64,000 nucleotides of DNA, taken from Acidiflorens sp963847715. GTDB lineage: Bacteria > Acidobacteriota > Terriglobia > Terriglobales > Acidobacteriaceae. Made by a program: the position numbers and the translations under genes. Shown in pieces: positions 25,728 to 33,820 of the stretch. Under the pieces are notes generated by a model. It made no database searches, had not been told where the DNA came from, and worked only from the letters and a program-made list of their open reading frames with translations. The stretch's first letter is position 1. Each line of letters opens with the position of its first letter. The stretch spans positions 241,546 to 305,545 of the forward strand of contig CAWKAZ010000014.1 of the NCBI GenBank assembly GCA_963847715.1, written 5' to 3'.

Positions 25728-25761
25728 ATTTCGATAATACTAGAAATATGGGTGAAGTCAA
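25722..25761 (-). promoter_or_regulatory. arsR promoter with perfect operator palindrome
   Basis: On the minus strand TTGACT (25761-25756) and TATTAT (25739-25734) are separated by 16 bp and form a good sigma-70-type promoter. A perfect 11-bp inverted repeat, ACCCATATTTC/GAAATATGGGT (25722-25732 and 25743-25753), covers the spacer, the -10 box and the arsR ATG (25727-25725). Binding of ArsR here would block the polymerase directly. The predicted start of transcription falls on or next to the A of the ATG. Confidence 0.8.
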
Positions 25762-25774
25762 GAGAGGACGCCGG

Positions 25775-27436
25775 TCAGCTCTCCCAAACCCATCTTCCAT
25801 CCACCATGGTGCGTTCGATAGGAATGTTGACGATGTTGGAGGGGTCCTCTTTGAACACGTCGCGTCCGAGCACGACGAGATCGGCATACTTGCCCGGCTC
25901 GATCGAGCCTTTTGCATTCTCTTCATAGGAAGCGTAAGCGCCGTTGATCGTTCCAACGCGAATTGCCTCTTCGAGCGTGATCTTCTGCAGCGGCCCCCAC
26001 ACATTGCCCTTGGTGTCAGTGCGCGTTACCTCGGATTGCAACGCCATCATCGGCTCGAACGGGCCCGGAGGATAGTCGGATGCCTGCGTCGGCCGGATTC
26101 CGGCATCGATGAAGCTGCGCAGGGCGAACATGTGGTTCACGCGCTCGGGTCCATATTCTTTCATCTTTTCGCCGTGATAGTACGCATAGGTTGAGAAAGG
26201 CGTGGGAATCGCGCCCAGTGCCTTGATGCGTGCGACCAACGAGTCGTTGACGACGGTGCAATGCTCCAGCCGGTAGCGCGCGTCTTTGCGCGGCATTTCT
26301 TTTTGCAGGCGCTCGTACACGCGCAGTGTGATATCGATGCCGACATCGCCGTTAGCGTGCGTTCCGAGTTGCCACCCGGCAGCATGCGCCTTACGAGCCT
26401 GTTGGTAGAGCTCTTCTTCTTTCGTGACCAGAATTCCGAAGTCGTCAGGACGTCCTATATAAGGTTGCGAGAGCCGTGCCGTACGCTCAGAAATGGAGCC
26501 GTCGCAAATCATCTTCTGCGCGCCGACCTTCACCCATTCGTCCCCGAGGCCGGTCTTCACCCCGGCCGCGAGCATCTGGTCCATGAATGCCTGATAGATG
26601 TGGCAATAGACGCGCATGTTGAGCTGTCCGGCTTCGCGCGCGTCCTGGTAAGCGCGCAGATCGTCGGGAGTGCCCATAGCATCGGTCACGGACGTGACGC
26701 CGGTGCGCGTCATCATTTTCGTGATCAGGCGAACGCCTTCGCGATGGTCGTCGCGGGTAAAGTTCGAGGGGATAATCTGCTCAAAATAATCTTTGCCCTT
26801 CTCGCTTACGTGCCCCGTGAGATGGCCGGTCGCGGGATCGCGGTCGTATTTGCCGCCCGGAGGATCGGGAGTGTGGTCATCAATTTTGGCCAGCTTAATG
26901 GCCGCGGAGTTGACCCAGGCCGTGTGCCCGCCGCGATGCTCCACCAAGACCGGATGATCGGGAAGTGCCGCATCCAGCTCATCGCGCGTGAGGGGACGGC
27001 CTTCGGTTGTTTTGGTATCGTCATATTTGAAACCGAGCACCCATTCGCCGGCGGGCGTGTTTGCGCCACGTTCGTGCAACGCTTTGAGAATTTCAGCAAT
27101 CGAGCGCAAATCGCAATCGACCATGCGCAGGTGAGAAAGGCCCGCCTCCGCCGGATGCGAGTGTGCATCGATGAAGCCGGGAAGAACGGTCTTTCCCCCA
27201 AGGTCAATTTTTCGGGCCGATCCGGTAGCGAGCGCCAGTAATTCGTCATTCGACCCGATAGCCAGGAACCTTCCACCGGAAATTGCCACGGCTTGCGCCC
27301 TTGGCTGGCGCGGATTTACCGTCCAGAAGCTGCCGTTATAGAGAATCAGATCGGGCTCGGTGCGATCGAGCGAGAAAAGTCCCAGAGCTCCCAAGGCACC
27401 CATGCCAAAAACAAACTCACGACGTGAAGCCGGCAT
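25775..27436 (-). CDS. Exported metal-dependent amidohydrolase (YtcJ-like)
   Basis: A 553-residue protein of the amidohydrolase-3 family. The metal site begins with GFIDAHSHPAEAG, and later conserved residues lie in HANGDVGIDITLR, RLEHCTVVNDS and QASDYPPGPFEP. The N-terminus MPASRREFVFGMGALGALGL has a twin-arginine-like motif followed by a hydrophobic stretch, which suggests Tat export. Family members hydrolyse amide or imine bonds in small molecules; substrate is unknown. It ends only about 20 nt from the ars promoter region but is not part of that operon. Confidence 0.86.
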   Translation of the reverse strand: MPASRREFVFGMGALGALGLFSLDRTEPDLILYNGSFWTVNPRQPRAQAVAISGGRFLAIGSNDELLALATGSARKIDLGGKTVLPGFIDAHSHPAEAGLSHLRMVDCDLRSIAEILKALHERGANTPAGEWVLGFKYDDTKTTEGRPLTRDELDAALPDHPVLVEHRGGHTAWVNSAAIKLAKIDDHTPDPPGGKYDRDPATGHLTGHVSEKGKDYFEQIIPSNFTRDDHREGVRLITKMMTRTGVTSVTDAMGTPDDLRAYQDAREAGQLNMRVYCHIYQAFMDQMLAAGVKTGLGDEWVKVGAQKMICDGSISERTARLSQPYIGRPDDFGILVTKEEELYQQARKAHAAGWQLGTHANGDVGIDITLRVYERLQKEMPRKDARYRLEHCTVVNDSLVARIKALGAIPTPFSTYAYYHGEKMKEYGPERVNHMFALRSFIDAGIRPTQASDYPPGPFEPMMALQSEVTRTDTKGNVWGPLQKITLEEAIRVGTINGAYASYEENAKGSIEPGKYADLVVLGRDVFKEDPSNIVNIPIERTMVDGRWVWES

Positions 27437-27501
27437 CTGATCTCCTTTTGCGAATGGGGGACACTATACTAGACGACGCGATAAAGCAGTAGAAGCAAAC
27501 A

Positions 27502-27603
27502 CGTCGTTGGTCGCCGGTCGTTGGTCGCTCGGCATGCGCCGGTTCACGCAGCCACTTGTGACACGACGGACTACGAACGACGAACGACTAACGACCTACG
27601 CTT
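27502..27603. repeat. Short direct and inverted repeats upstream of the LigD-type gene
   Basis: The 11-mer GTCGTTGGTCG occurs twice (27503-27513 and 27517-27527). Partly complementary strings ACGAACGACGAACGACTAAC follow at 27571-27591. The two sets could pair across about 45 nt. Direction and function are unclear; similar low-complexity repeats fill several gaps of this window. Confidence 0.5.
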
Positions 27604-28659
27604 ATGCCCACTCCTACCATCGTTGATGTCGAGGGCCGCAAGCTGAAGCTCTCCAACCTGGAGAAGGTTCTCTATCCCGCCGCCGGGTTTACCAAAGGGC
27701 AGGTCATTGATTATGCCGTGCGCATCGCGCCGGTGCTGGTGCCGCATCTTGCCGGACGGCCGCTGACCATGAAGCGTTATCCCGAGGGCGTAGACCACGA
27801 ATATTTCTTTGAGAAGAACGCGCCCATGCACCGGCCCGACTGGGTGAAGACTGCTCCGGTCTGGAGCGAGAGCAATCATCGCACCATCAACTTCATTCTC
27901 GCCGATGATCTGGCGACCTTGGTCTGGATTGCCAATCTCGCATCGATCGAACTCCACCCGTCGCTGTCGCTGGCCGCCGATCTTGCGACTCCGACGATGA
28001 TTGTCTTTGACCTCGACCCAGGTCCCCCCGCCGACATTGTGCAGTGTGCGCAAGTTGGCATCTGGGTTCGAGATATTTTCGAGCACTTCGGGCTGCAGAG
28101 TTTTCCGAAGACCTCCGGGTCGAAGGGCATGCAGGTTTATATTCCGCTGCATACCAAGACCACCTACGAGCAGACGAAATCGTTTGCTCATGCGATTGCG
28201 CGGTTGCTCGAGCAAGAGCATCCCGAACTCGTCGTCTCGGACATGAAGAAGGCGGTGCGCACGAATAAGGTATTCGTCGACTGGAGCCAGAACGATCAGC
28301 ATAAGACGACGATCTCGGTGTACTCGCTGCGGGCGCGCGAGCGTCCCACGGTTTCAACACCTGTGACCTGGGAGGAAGTTGAGCAGGCGCTCAAGAAGAA
28401 AGATGCCTCCCGGTTGGTGTTCGAGGCCAAAGACGTGCTGGCACGAGTGGAGAAGATGGGCGACTTGTTCGGGTCGGTGCAGACGCTAAAACAGAAGTTG
28501 CCGCAGTTGGCCGGACTGGCCGCGGAGGTGGAGGAAGAAACAAACAATGGCAGCAGTGCCGTCGCATCAGCCGTGGCGCGCTCGCGGCCAGCGGCAAAGA
28601 AAACTGCAAAGACAAAGACAAAACCCAAAGCAACCGCAGCCAAGCGCCGCAAGTTATAA
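27604..28659 (+). CDS. LigD-type polymerase/primase domain protein, stand-alone
   Basis: A 351-residue archaeo-eukaryotic primase-type polymerase like the PolDom of LigD. Recognisable parts are LSNLEKVLYPAAGFTKGQV, RPLTMKRYPEGVD, the catalytic FDLDPGPPAD and the second acidic site with VFVDWSQNDQHKTT. LigD adds or fills nucleotides at broken ends during non-homologous end joining. Here the ligase and nuclease domains are absent; instead there is a basic tail rich in Lys, Ala and Thr (residues about 325-351) that could bind DNA. No Ku gene is present in the window. It is followed 11 nt later by a DUF72 gene. Confidence 0.87.
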   Translation: MPTPTIVDVEGRKLKLSNLEKVLYPAAGFTKGQVIDYAVRIAPVLVPHLAGRPLTMKRYPEGVDHEYFFEKNAPMHRPDWVKTAPVWSESNHRTINFILADDLATLVWIANLASIELHPSLSLAADLATPTMIVFDLDPGPPADIVQCAQVGIWVRDIFEHFGLQSFPKTSGSKGMQVYIPLHTKTTYEQTKSFAHAIARLLEQEHPELVVSDMKKAVRTNKVFVDWSQNDQHKTTISVYSLRARERPTVSTPVTWEEVEQALKKKDASRLVFEAKDVLARVEKMGDLFGSVQTLKQKLPQLAGLAAEVEEETNNGSSAVASAVARSRPAAKKTAKTKTKPKATAAKRRKL

Positions 28660-28670
28660 TCCCGGCTCAT

Positions 28671-29393
28671 ATGGCCCAGCTTTACATAGGCACTTCCGGA
28701 TGGGCGTATCCGACGTGGAAGCCCGCTTTCTATCCCGAGAAGCTTGCACAAAAGAAATTCCTAAATTTCTATGCCTCGAAACTGAATGCCGTCGAAGTTA
28801 ATTACACTTTCCGCCAGTTGGTGAAAGAGACGACGGTGCAGAACTGGATTGCCGAGACTCCCGAACAATTTCGCTTCACCATCAAAGCGCATCAGGTGCT
28901 GACGCACATCAAGCGGTTGAAGAACGCGGAGGAATTCCTCGGACGTTTCATCGGCACGCTGGAAGGACTGGAGCGCGCCGGCCGGTTGGGCCCTGTGCTG
29001 TTTCAATTGCCGCCCAATTTCAAAGCGGATCAGGCGGTGCTGGCCGATTTTCTAAAGATTCTGCCACGCACGGTGCGCGCTTCGTTTGAGTTCCGCAACG
29101 AATCCTGGTTTACGGACGCCACCTGGAACACGATGCGGGACCGAACCGTAGCGCTCTGTGTAGCCGAAACGGAAGAGCGCGATACTCCCGACGTAGTCAC
29201 GGCTGACTATGCCTACTACCGCTATCGGAAGCCGACCTACACTGCGGAAGAACGCCAAAAGATGGTCACGCGCATTCGGGAGCACCTGGCCGCAGGGCGC
29301 GACGTCTTTGCCTACTTCAAGCATGAAGAGACGCCGGAAGGCGTGCTGTATGCGGTGGACTTGCTCCGGCTGGTAAACGAGGCAAAGGTTTAG
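28671..29393 (+). CDS. DUF72 (YecE-like) protein
   Basis: A 240-residue TIM-barrel-like protein of the DUF72 family. The start IGTSGWAYPTWKPAFYPEKL and the later NYTFRQL, FTIKAHQVLTH, LPPNFKAD and FEFRNESWF are family hallmarks. A phosphate-binding or nuclease-like role has been suggested for the family but no reaction is established. It lies 11 nt after the LigD-type polymerase gene and is likely co-transcribed with it. The stop codon is followed by a hairpin that mainly serves the opposite strand. Confidence 0.87.
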   Translation: MAQLYIGTSGWAYPTWKPAFYPEKLAQKKFLNFYASKLNAVEVNYTFRQLVKETTVQNWIAETPEQFRFTIKAHQVLTHIKRLKNAEEFLGRFIGTLEGLERAGRLGPVLFQLPPNFKADQAVLADFLKILPRTVRASFEFRNESWFTDATWNTMRDRTVALCVAETEERDTPDVVTADYAYYRYRKPTYTAEERQKMVTRIREHLAAGRDVFAYFKHEETPEGVLYAVDLLRLVNEAKV

Positions 29394-29400
29394 TGCCAGC

Positions 29401-29430
29401 AAGAAAAGAGCCCTCCGGTGACGGAGGGCT
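29401..29430 (-). terminator. Terminator of the seven-repeat secreted protein gene
   Basis: AGCCCTCCG/CGGAGGGCT (29409-29417 and 29422-29430) forms a 9-bp stem with a 4-nt loop. Read on the minus strand it is followed by CTTTTCTT, a usable T-run, and it lies 24 nt past the stop codon of the minus-strand gene. On the plus strand the 3' flank is not T-rich, although the stem may also protect the DUF72 mRNA end. Confidence 0.75.
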
Positions 29431-29453
29431 GCGGTTAATAAGAGTGTTTCGAG

Positions 29454-30488
29454 TTACGGGCCAACCACGCTCGTCAGCTTGTTGTTGATGCCGAGAAAGA
29501 TACAGACAGCCTGACCAGTTCCCAGGGGAGCGCACGCTGGCGAGCTACCGATACCAGTTCCACCGATCTTGGTCCAGCCGCCCCAGCTTCCGGTGTAGAC
29601 GTTTCCGTAGAAAGCGTTGTCGGTGGCAATGACGCCGCAAACCAAATCGCCCGACGCCTGGTTGGCGCAACCGGCGTTTTCATTCATCGTCCCGCCCAAC
29701 CCGCCATAGCTTGACCAGTCTCCGGCAACCCACGATGGTCCACTATAGAGGGCGCCGTAGATTCCGGAGTTGTACGCTTTCGCGAAGCACGCGACTTTTC
29801 CGCTGGAGTTCAGCGACGAGCACAACGGTTCGCCTCCGGCCATTCCACTGATGTTGAGAAATCCTTGCCATGCCCCTGCAACGAAACGGTTGACCAGGGT
29901 CTGGCTGACAGTCGTGAAAACCGCGCAGACGACACCGCTGTTGTTATCGGTGGTGCAGTTCGGCTGTGAAACGGTCGACGTCGAAAGGTTCGCGAATGCG
30001 CTCCACGTGGTGCCGTTGTAAACCGTCCATGCCAAGCCGCCAGTGGAATTGCGGGCAGCACATAGCACTTCACCGGAGGTGTACTCCGCACAGCTGGGCG
30101 CCGAGTATAGAGCGGCGGTGACCTTGGCGGAGGCGCTCCAAGTTGTGCCGTTGAAGAGCGACCACTGGAAACTGCCACTGGTCGTGGTGGCAGCGCAGAT
30201 CACATGGCCCGCACCATCGCTCGCGCAACTGGGGTCGGTACTGACGGCTCCAGTCAAGTTTGTCCATTTCGCTGCCCATGCAGTGCCGTTGAATTCGTTG
30301 ACCATGATGGCCGACTTGCCACTCCGAATCGCGCAGACGACGTGGCTGGACGATACCTGGGCGCATGACGGGGTGCCAACTCCGGTGGCTGTACCGGTTG
30401 AAGTGAAGGTTCCCCAACTAGCCCATGCGGAGTGGCTGAGCGCCAGGCATAGGGGTAAGAGCAGCAGGCATAGTACGATTCGCTTCAT
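29454..30488 (-). CDS. Secreted seven-repeat protein, probable disulfide-stapled beta-propeller
   Basis: A 344-residue exported protein with a signal peptide (about residues 1-23). The mature part holds seven units of about 45 residues. Each has a pair of cysteines about 11 apart in patterns such as TPSCAQVSSSHVVCAI, DPSCASDGAGHVICAA and APSCAEYTSGEVLCAA, followed by a W/F-rich strand (WTNLTG, FNGTTWSA, YNGTTWSA). Seven units with one cysteine pair each suggest a seven-bladed propeller with a disulfide in every blade, similar in plan to PLL-type lectins. Ligand and function are not known. It has its own terminator. Confidence 0.8.
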   Translation of the reverse strand: MKRIVLCLLLLPLCLALSHSAWASWGTFTSTGTATGVGTPSCAQVSSSHVVCAIRSGKSAIMVNEFNGTAWAAKWTNLTGAVSTDPSCASDGAGHVICAATTTSGSFQWSLFNGTTWSASAKVTAALYSAPSCAEYTSGEVLCAARNSTGGLAWTVYNGTTWSAFANLSTSTVSQPNCTTDNNSGVVCAVFTTVSQTLVNRFVAGAWQGFLNISGMAGGEPLCSSLNSSGKVACFAKAYNSGIYGALYSGPSWVAGDWSSYGGLGGTMNENAGCANQASGDLVCGVIATDNAFYGNVYTGSWGGWTKIGGTGIGSSPACAPLGTGQAVCIFLGINNKLTSVVGP

Positions 30489-30728
30489 TGACTTTCTCCT
30501 GATGAAGTTCGGCGGGGAACGCCGCTAACGCTGGGTGCCGCAGTTTCCTTTAATGTTTGTCTCGTAAAGCCAGGGAAGGATTACAGAGTGAAGCGAAGTT
30601 TATTGGCTTCGATCGGAACAGTCAACGAGAATAAGGATAAAAGCTGGTGAATGCACCGTAAAGAGCAAAGAATTGCGCATCCAGTGCGGTACTTTGCGAA
30701 CTGGAATCGGCCGTTTCATACTGCTTGT

Positions 30729-31652
30729 ATGGCCTCAGATGCCAACGCGCGTACTCTCTCGGGTTTTCTCGACTACCTTCGCGTCGAGCGCGGGTCTGCG
30801 AAGCTGACGATTGCCGCGTATACCAGCGACCTCTCGCAGTTCGCGGAGTTTCTGGAAAAACGCAATCGTAGTTTGATCGGAGCCCGACGCGACGACGTCC
30901 GCGAATACATTCAAGAACTGTTTTCGAATTCGCTCGATGGACGGTCGGTGGGACGAAAGCTCTCCGCGATACGCCAACTTTACCGGCACCTGCTGCTCGA
31001 CAGCAAGATCGACAAGGATCCTACGCTCAACATCGACTTGCCCAAGCAATGGAAGGTGCTGCCCAAGGCGCTCAGCCGCGATGAAGTCGGAGTGCTGCTC
31101 AGCGAAAAGCCCACCGCGATCAAGACGGCGCGAGGACAAGCGCTTGCGCTCCGTGACCACGCGATGCTGGAACTTCTTTATGCGGGAGGCGTGCGGGTGT
31201 CCGAGGTTGCGGACGCGCGGCTGGAGGACTTGAAGCTCGAGATGGGATACGTTCTGGTGCGCGGCAAGGGCGACAAGGAGCGCATGGTGCCGCTAGGTGC
31301 GCCGGCTCAGCAGGCCTTGCAGCAATACTTGAAGAACAGCAGGGAAGTGCTTGCCGGAGAGCGGAGTACGCCACTGCTCTTTTTAGGAGCGCGAGGACGA
31401 CGCCTGACCCGCCAGCGGATCTGGCAGTTGGTTGGGAAGGCTAGTCTTGCCTCGGGGCGGCACGCCAGTCCGCACATGCTCCGCCACTCCTGCGCCACGC
31501 ACATGGTGGAGAATGGAGCCGACCTGCGCACCGTGCAGACGATTCTCGGCCATTCCGACATCTCCACCACGCAGGTGTATACCCATGTCGCGCTTGATCG
31601 ACTGAAGAGCGTGTATGCGAAGCATCACCCAAGGGCGAAGGCGAGAGCGTGA
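30729..31652 (+). CDS. xerC: Tyrosine recombinase, XerC-like
   Basis: A 307-residue site-specific recombinase. The N-terminal SAM-like DNA-binding domain spans about residues 1-90 (TIAAYTSDLSQFAEFLEKRN). The catalytic residues are visible in GGVRVSEVAD (Arg), RGKGDKERMVPLG (Lys), HMLRHSCATHMVE (His-x-x-Arg), LGHSDISTTQVYTH (His and the nucleophilic Tyr). The ATG at 30729 is chosen because the sequence before it does not match the family; a frame to 30651 is open. Xer proteins resolve chromosome dimers at dif. A second Xer gene follows 149 nt later on the same strand. Confidence 0.9.
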   Translation: MASDANARTLSGFLDYLRVERGSAKLTIAAYTSDLSQFAEFLEKRNRSLIGARRDDVREYIQELFSNSLDGRSVGRKLSAIRQLYRHLLLDSKIDKDPTLNIDLPKQWKVLPKALSRDEVGVLLSEKPTAIKTARGQALALRDHAMLELLYAGGVRVSEVADARLEDLKLEMGYVLVRGKGDKERMVPLGAPAQQALQQYLKNSREVLAGERSTPLLFLGARGRRLTRQRIWQLVGKASLASGRHASPHMLRHSCATHMVENGADLRTVQTILGHSDISTTQVYTHVALDRLKSVYAKHHPRAKARA

Positions 31653-31657
31653 ATCTA

Positions 31658-31776
31658 CCACGGAGACACGGAGTCACGGAGAAAAGCTTCTTGGAAAACC
31701 CCTTGTCCAACCGAAGTTACTCCGCAAGAAATGAAATCCATTACTCGATTTCCTCCGTGACTCCGTGCCTCCGTGG
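31658..31776. repeat. 24-bp inverted repeat between the two xer genes
   Basis: The arms at 31658-31681 and 31753-31776 are inverted copies with a single mismatch, separated by 71 nt. Each arm is made of the repeating unit CACGGAG (CCACGGAGACACGGAGTCAC). The same unit type is common in intergenic repeats of soil acidobacteria, so a link to recombination is not implied by sequence alone. Confidence 0.7.
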
Positions 31777-31800
31777 TGGATTTGAGTGTGGCGGAGCACG

Positions 31801-32721
31801 ATGAAACAACCCCGCACCATTGTCGAAAGCGCCACCGACGACTTCCTACGCCACCTGCGCGAACGGAACGCCTCAGTGCACACCATCAAGGCTTACGCCG
31901 GCGATCTCGACGTTTTTGCGGCTTACATCGGCTCGCGCGACTGGACGTCGATCGACCACGTCACGATTCGCGGTTTTCTTTCTTATTTGTACGACAGAGG
32001 CTTGAGTAAGACTTCCGTGGCTCGCGCGCTGGCGGCCGTGCGGTCGTTGTATCGGTGGCTGGCACAGGAAGGCGTGGTTGAGCAGAATCCCGCCAAACTG
32101 GTTTCGACGCCGCGTTTGCCGAAAAAATTGCCACGCGTGCCGACGATTGAGGAAATGAATTCGGTGCTCGACGGCAAAATGCCGGAAGTGGCTTCCTTCC
32201 CCGAACGCGATCGCCTGATGTTCGAGTTGCTGTACGGCTGCGGCATTCGCAACTCGGAGTTGGTGGGCATCAATCTCGCCGACATCAGCTTGAGCGATGA
32301 AGCCATCCTGATTCGGGGAAAAGGGAAGAAGGAACGCTATGTGCCTTTTGGAGGATCGGCCCTCGCAGCCTTGTCCGATTACCTCCCGTGGCGGCAGCAA
32401 CTGCTGGCCACGTTGAAGAGGCCGGTGACCGGGAAAGATACGTCCGCACTGCTCGTCAACCAGCGCGGTGGACGACTTACCACGCGCAGCGTCGGCCGCA
32501 TCGTCAAACGCATTGCAGTGGCGAAGGGAATGTCGCCTGACGTTCATCCGCACACGCTGCGTCACGCGTTCGGCACGCACATGCTGGAAGAGGGGGCGGA
32601 TTTGCGCGCCATTCAGGAACTACTCGGGCATGAGCGGCTGGCAACGACCCAACGCTATACACAGCTCTCGGTCAAGCACGTGATGAACGTCTACGATCAG
32701 ACGCACCCGCGCGCCAAGTGA
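31801..32721 (+). CDS. xerD: Tyrosine recombinase, XerD-like
   Basis: A 306-residue recombinase starting at the ATG at 31801, with GGCGGAG just upstream. Catalytic residues lie in GCGIRNSELVG (Arg), RGKGKKERYVPFG (Lys), HPHTLRHAFGTHML (His-x-x-Arg) and LGHERLATTQRYTQ (His and Tyr). The N-terminal domain has the typical SVHTIKAYAGDLDVF helix. It differs clearly from the XerC-like neighbour, so the two are not a recent duplication. Together they could form the XerCD pair that acts at dif; which one is XerC and which XerD is assigned only by resemblance. Confidence 0.88.
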   Translation: MKQPRTIVESATDDFLRHLRERNASVHTIKAYAGDLDVFAAYIGSRDWTSIDHVTIRGFLSYLYDRGLSKTSVARALAAVRSLYRWLAQEGVVEQNPAKLVSTPRLPKKLPRVPTIEEMNSVLDGKMPEVASFPERDRLMFELLYGCGIRNSELVGINLADISLSDEAILIRGKGKKERYVPFGGSALAALSDYLPWRQQLLATLKRPVTGKDTSALLVNQRGGRLTTRSVGRIVKRIAVAKGMSPDVHPHTLRHAFGTHMLEEGADLRAIQELLGHERLATTQRYTQLSVKHVMNVYDQTHPRAK

Positions 32722-32868
32722 TGCCGCGGCCGAATCCCAGGCTTCCACTTCGAAAAAGTGCTCGTTACCCCGGTAACTTTGCTCCAGCACTTGCGTGCTT
32801 CAACATGGCAGGTGGGTGTCCCCGGCTCGCGCCAGAGGCTGGTAAGCCCCGAGCCTGGTGCTTAAACC

Positions 32869-33783
32869 ATGAGTAAAATCGCCAAGGAAATCATCCTTTT
32901 GCTGTCGCTGCTGCTGATCGCGGCGACGGTCCAATTCTTCGCGCAGTCGCTGCCCATGGCGTTGTGCTTTTACTTTCTTCCCACACTGTATTCTGCGTAC
33001 TATTTTGGTCGCCGGCACGCGACGCTCACCGCCTTCGCATGCGTGTTTATTGTGGTCCTCTTGGACTTCATCAATAACCTGATGCCCGCACATCGTGTGT
33101 TGACACTGCCGGGCGAGCGACTGTTCAACTTTGCTATTTGGGCCGGAAGCTTGGCGGTGGTCGGCTACGTGATGGGCACTCTGTACGAACGGAAAGAGGC
33201 GATGACCGCCGACATACGCGATAGTTTTGGCGGACTGTTGTTGGTTCTGCAACACCTCATGGGCAACGATAAACTTGGCAACGCGGATAGTCAGCGGGTG
33301 GCCGAGGCGTCGATTCGAATGGCCGAAGCGATGAGTCTGGGTTCGGACAGAGTCGAGACCTTACGGTCGGCCGTGTTGCTGCGGGATTTGGGTAAACTCG
33401 GCATCAGCAATGACATTCTCTACAAGGCCGCGAACATGAATCGCGATGAAGTAGTGGCGAGTTTCCGCAAAGCCAGCAAGCCGGACGCGCGGGCCCAGGC
33501 CGCCGGCAATTCGCTGCGGCGCGTGATTCCGATCATCGTCGCCCAGCAAATTGTGCAGGAGCAGGGAGCGCGGTCGGTGAACGTTCCGATCGAAGCCCAC
33601 ATTCTGGCGGTAGCTGACGCCTATCAGAAATTAGTCAGCGGCGTTGGAGGCAAGCCTCTTTCGCCGATGCAAGCCGAAGAACAGATTCTGGCTGGGGCAG
33701 GAGAGAAGTATCACAAAGGTGTGGTGGAAGCCTTTGCCAAAATTGTAGGCGTGCAAGCCAGGGGAGCAAGCGCCGGAGCCTAG
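32869..33783 (+). CDS. Membrane protein with degenerate HD-GYP-like domain
   Basis: A 304-residue protein. Three hydrophobic segments occupy about the first 100 residues (one at 7-27, a second around 45-70, a third near 85-107). The cytoplasmic part resembles the HD-GYP phosphodiesterase fold, with LRSAVLLRDLGKLGISNDIL aligned to the usual LHDIGKIGIP element. The metal-binding His of the HD pair is replaced by Arg, and the GYP motif is not visible, so hydrolysis of cyclic di-GMP is unlikely. ADAYQKLVSG corresponds to the ADxxDAL segment. It may be a receptor or a scaffold rather than an enzyme. Confidence 0.7.
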   Translation: MSKIAKEIILLLSLLLIAATVQFFAQSLPMALCFYFLPTLYSAYYFGRRHATLTAFACVFIVVLLDFINNLMPAHRVLTLPGERLFNFAIWAGSLAVVGYVMGTLYERKEAMTADIRDSFGGLLLVLQHLMGNDKLGNADSQRVAEASIRMAEAMSLGSDRVETLRSAVLLRDLGKLGISNDILYKAANMNRDEVVASFRKASKPDARAQAAGNSLRRVIPIIVAQQIVQEQGARSVNVPIEAHILAVADAYQKLVSGVGGKPLSPMQAEEQILAGAGEKYHKGVVEAFAKIVGVQARGASAGA

Positions 33784-33820
33784 ATCGCGTGAGGATTTAC
33801 AGAGACTCTCGGGCGATTTG

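Noticed and set aside
30489..30728. Search for a dif-like site near the xer genes
   Set aside because: No 28-bp sequence with two XerC/XerD-like arms could be recognised by eye in the flanks.
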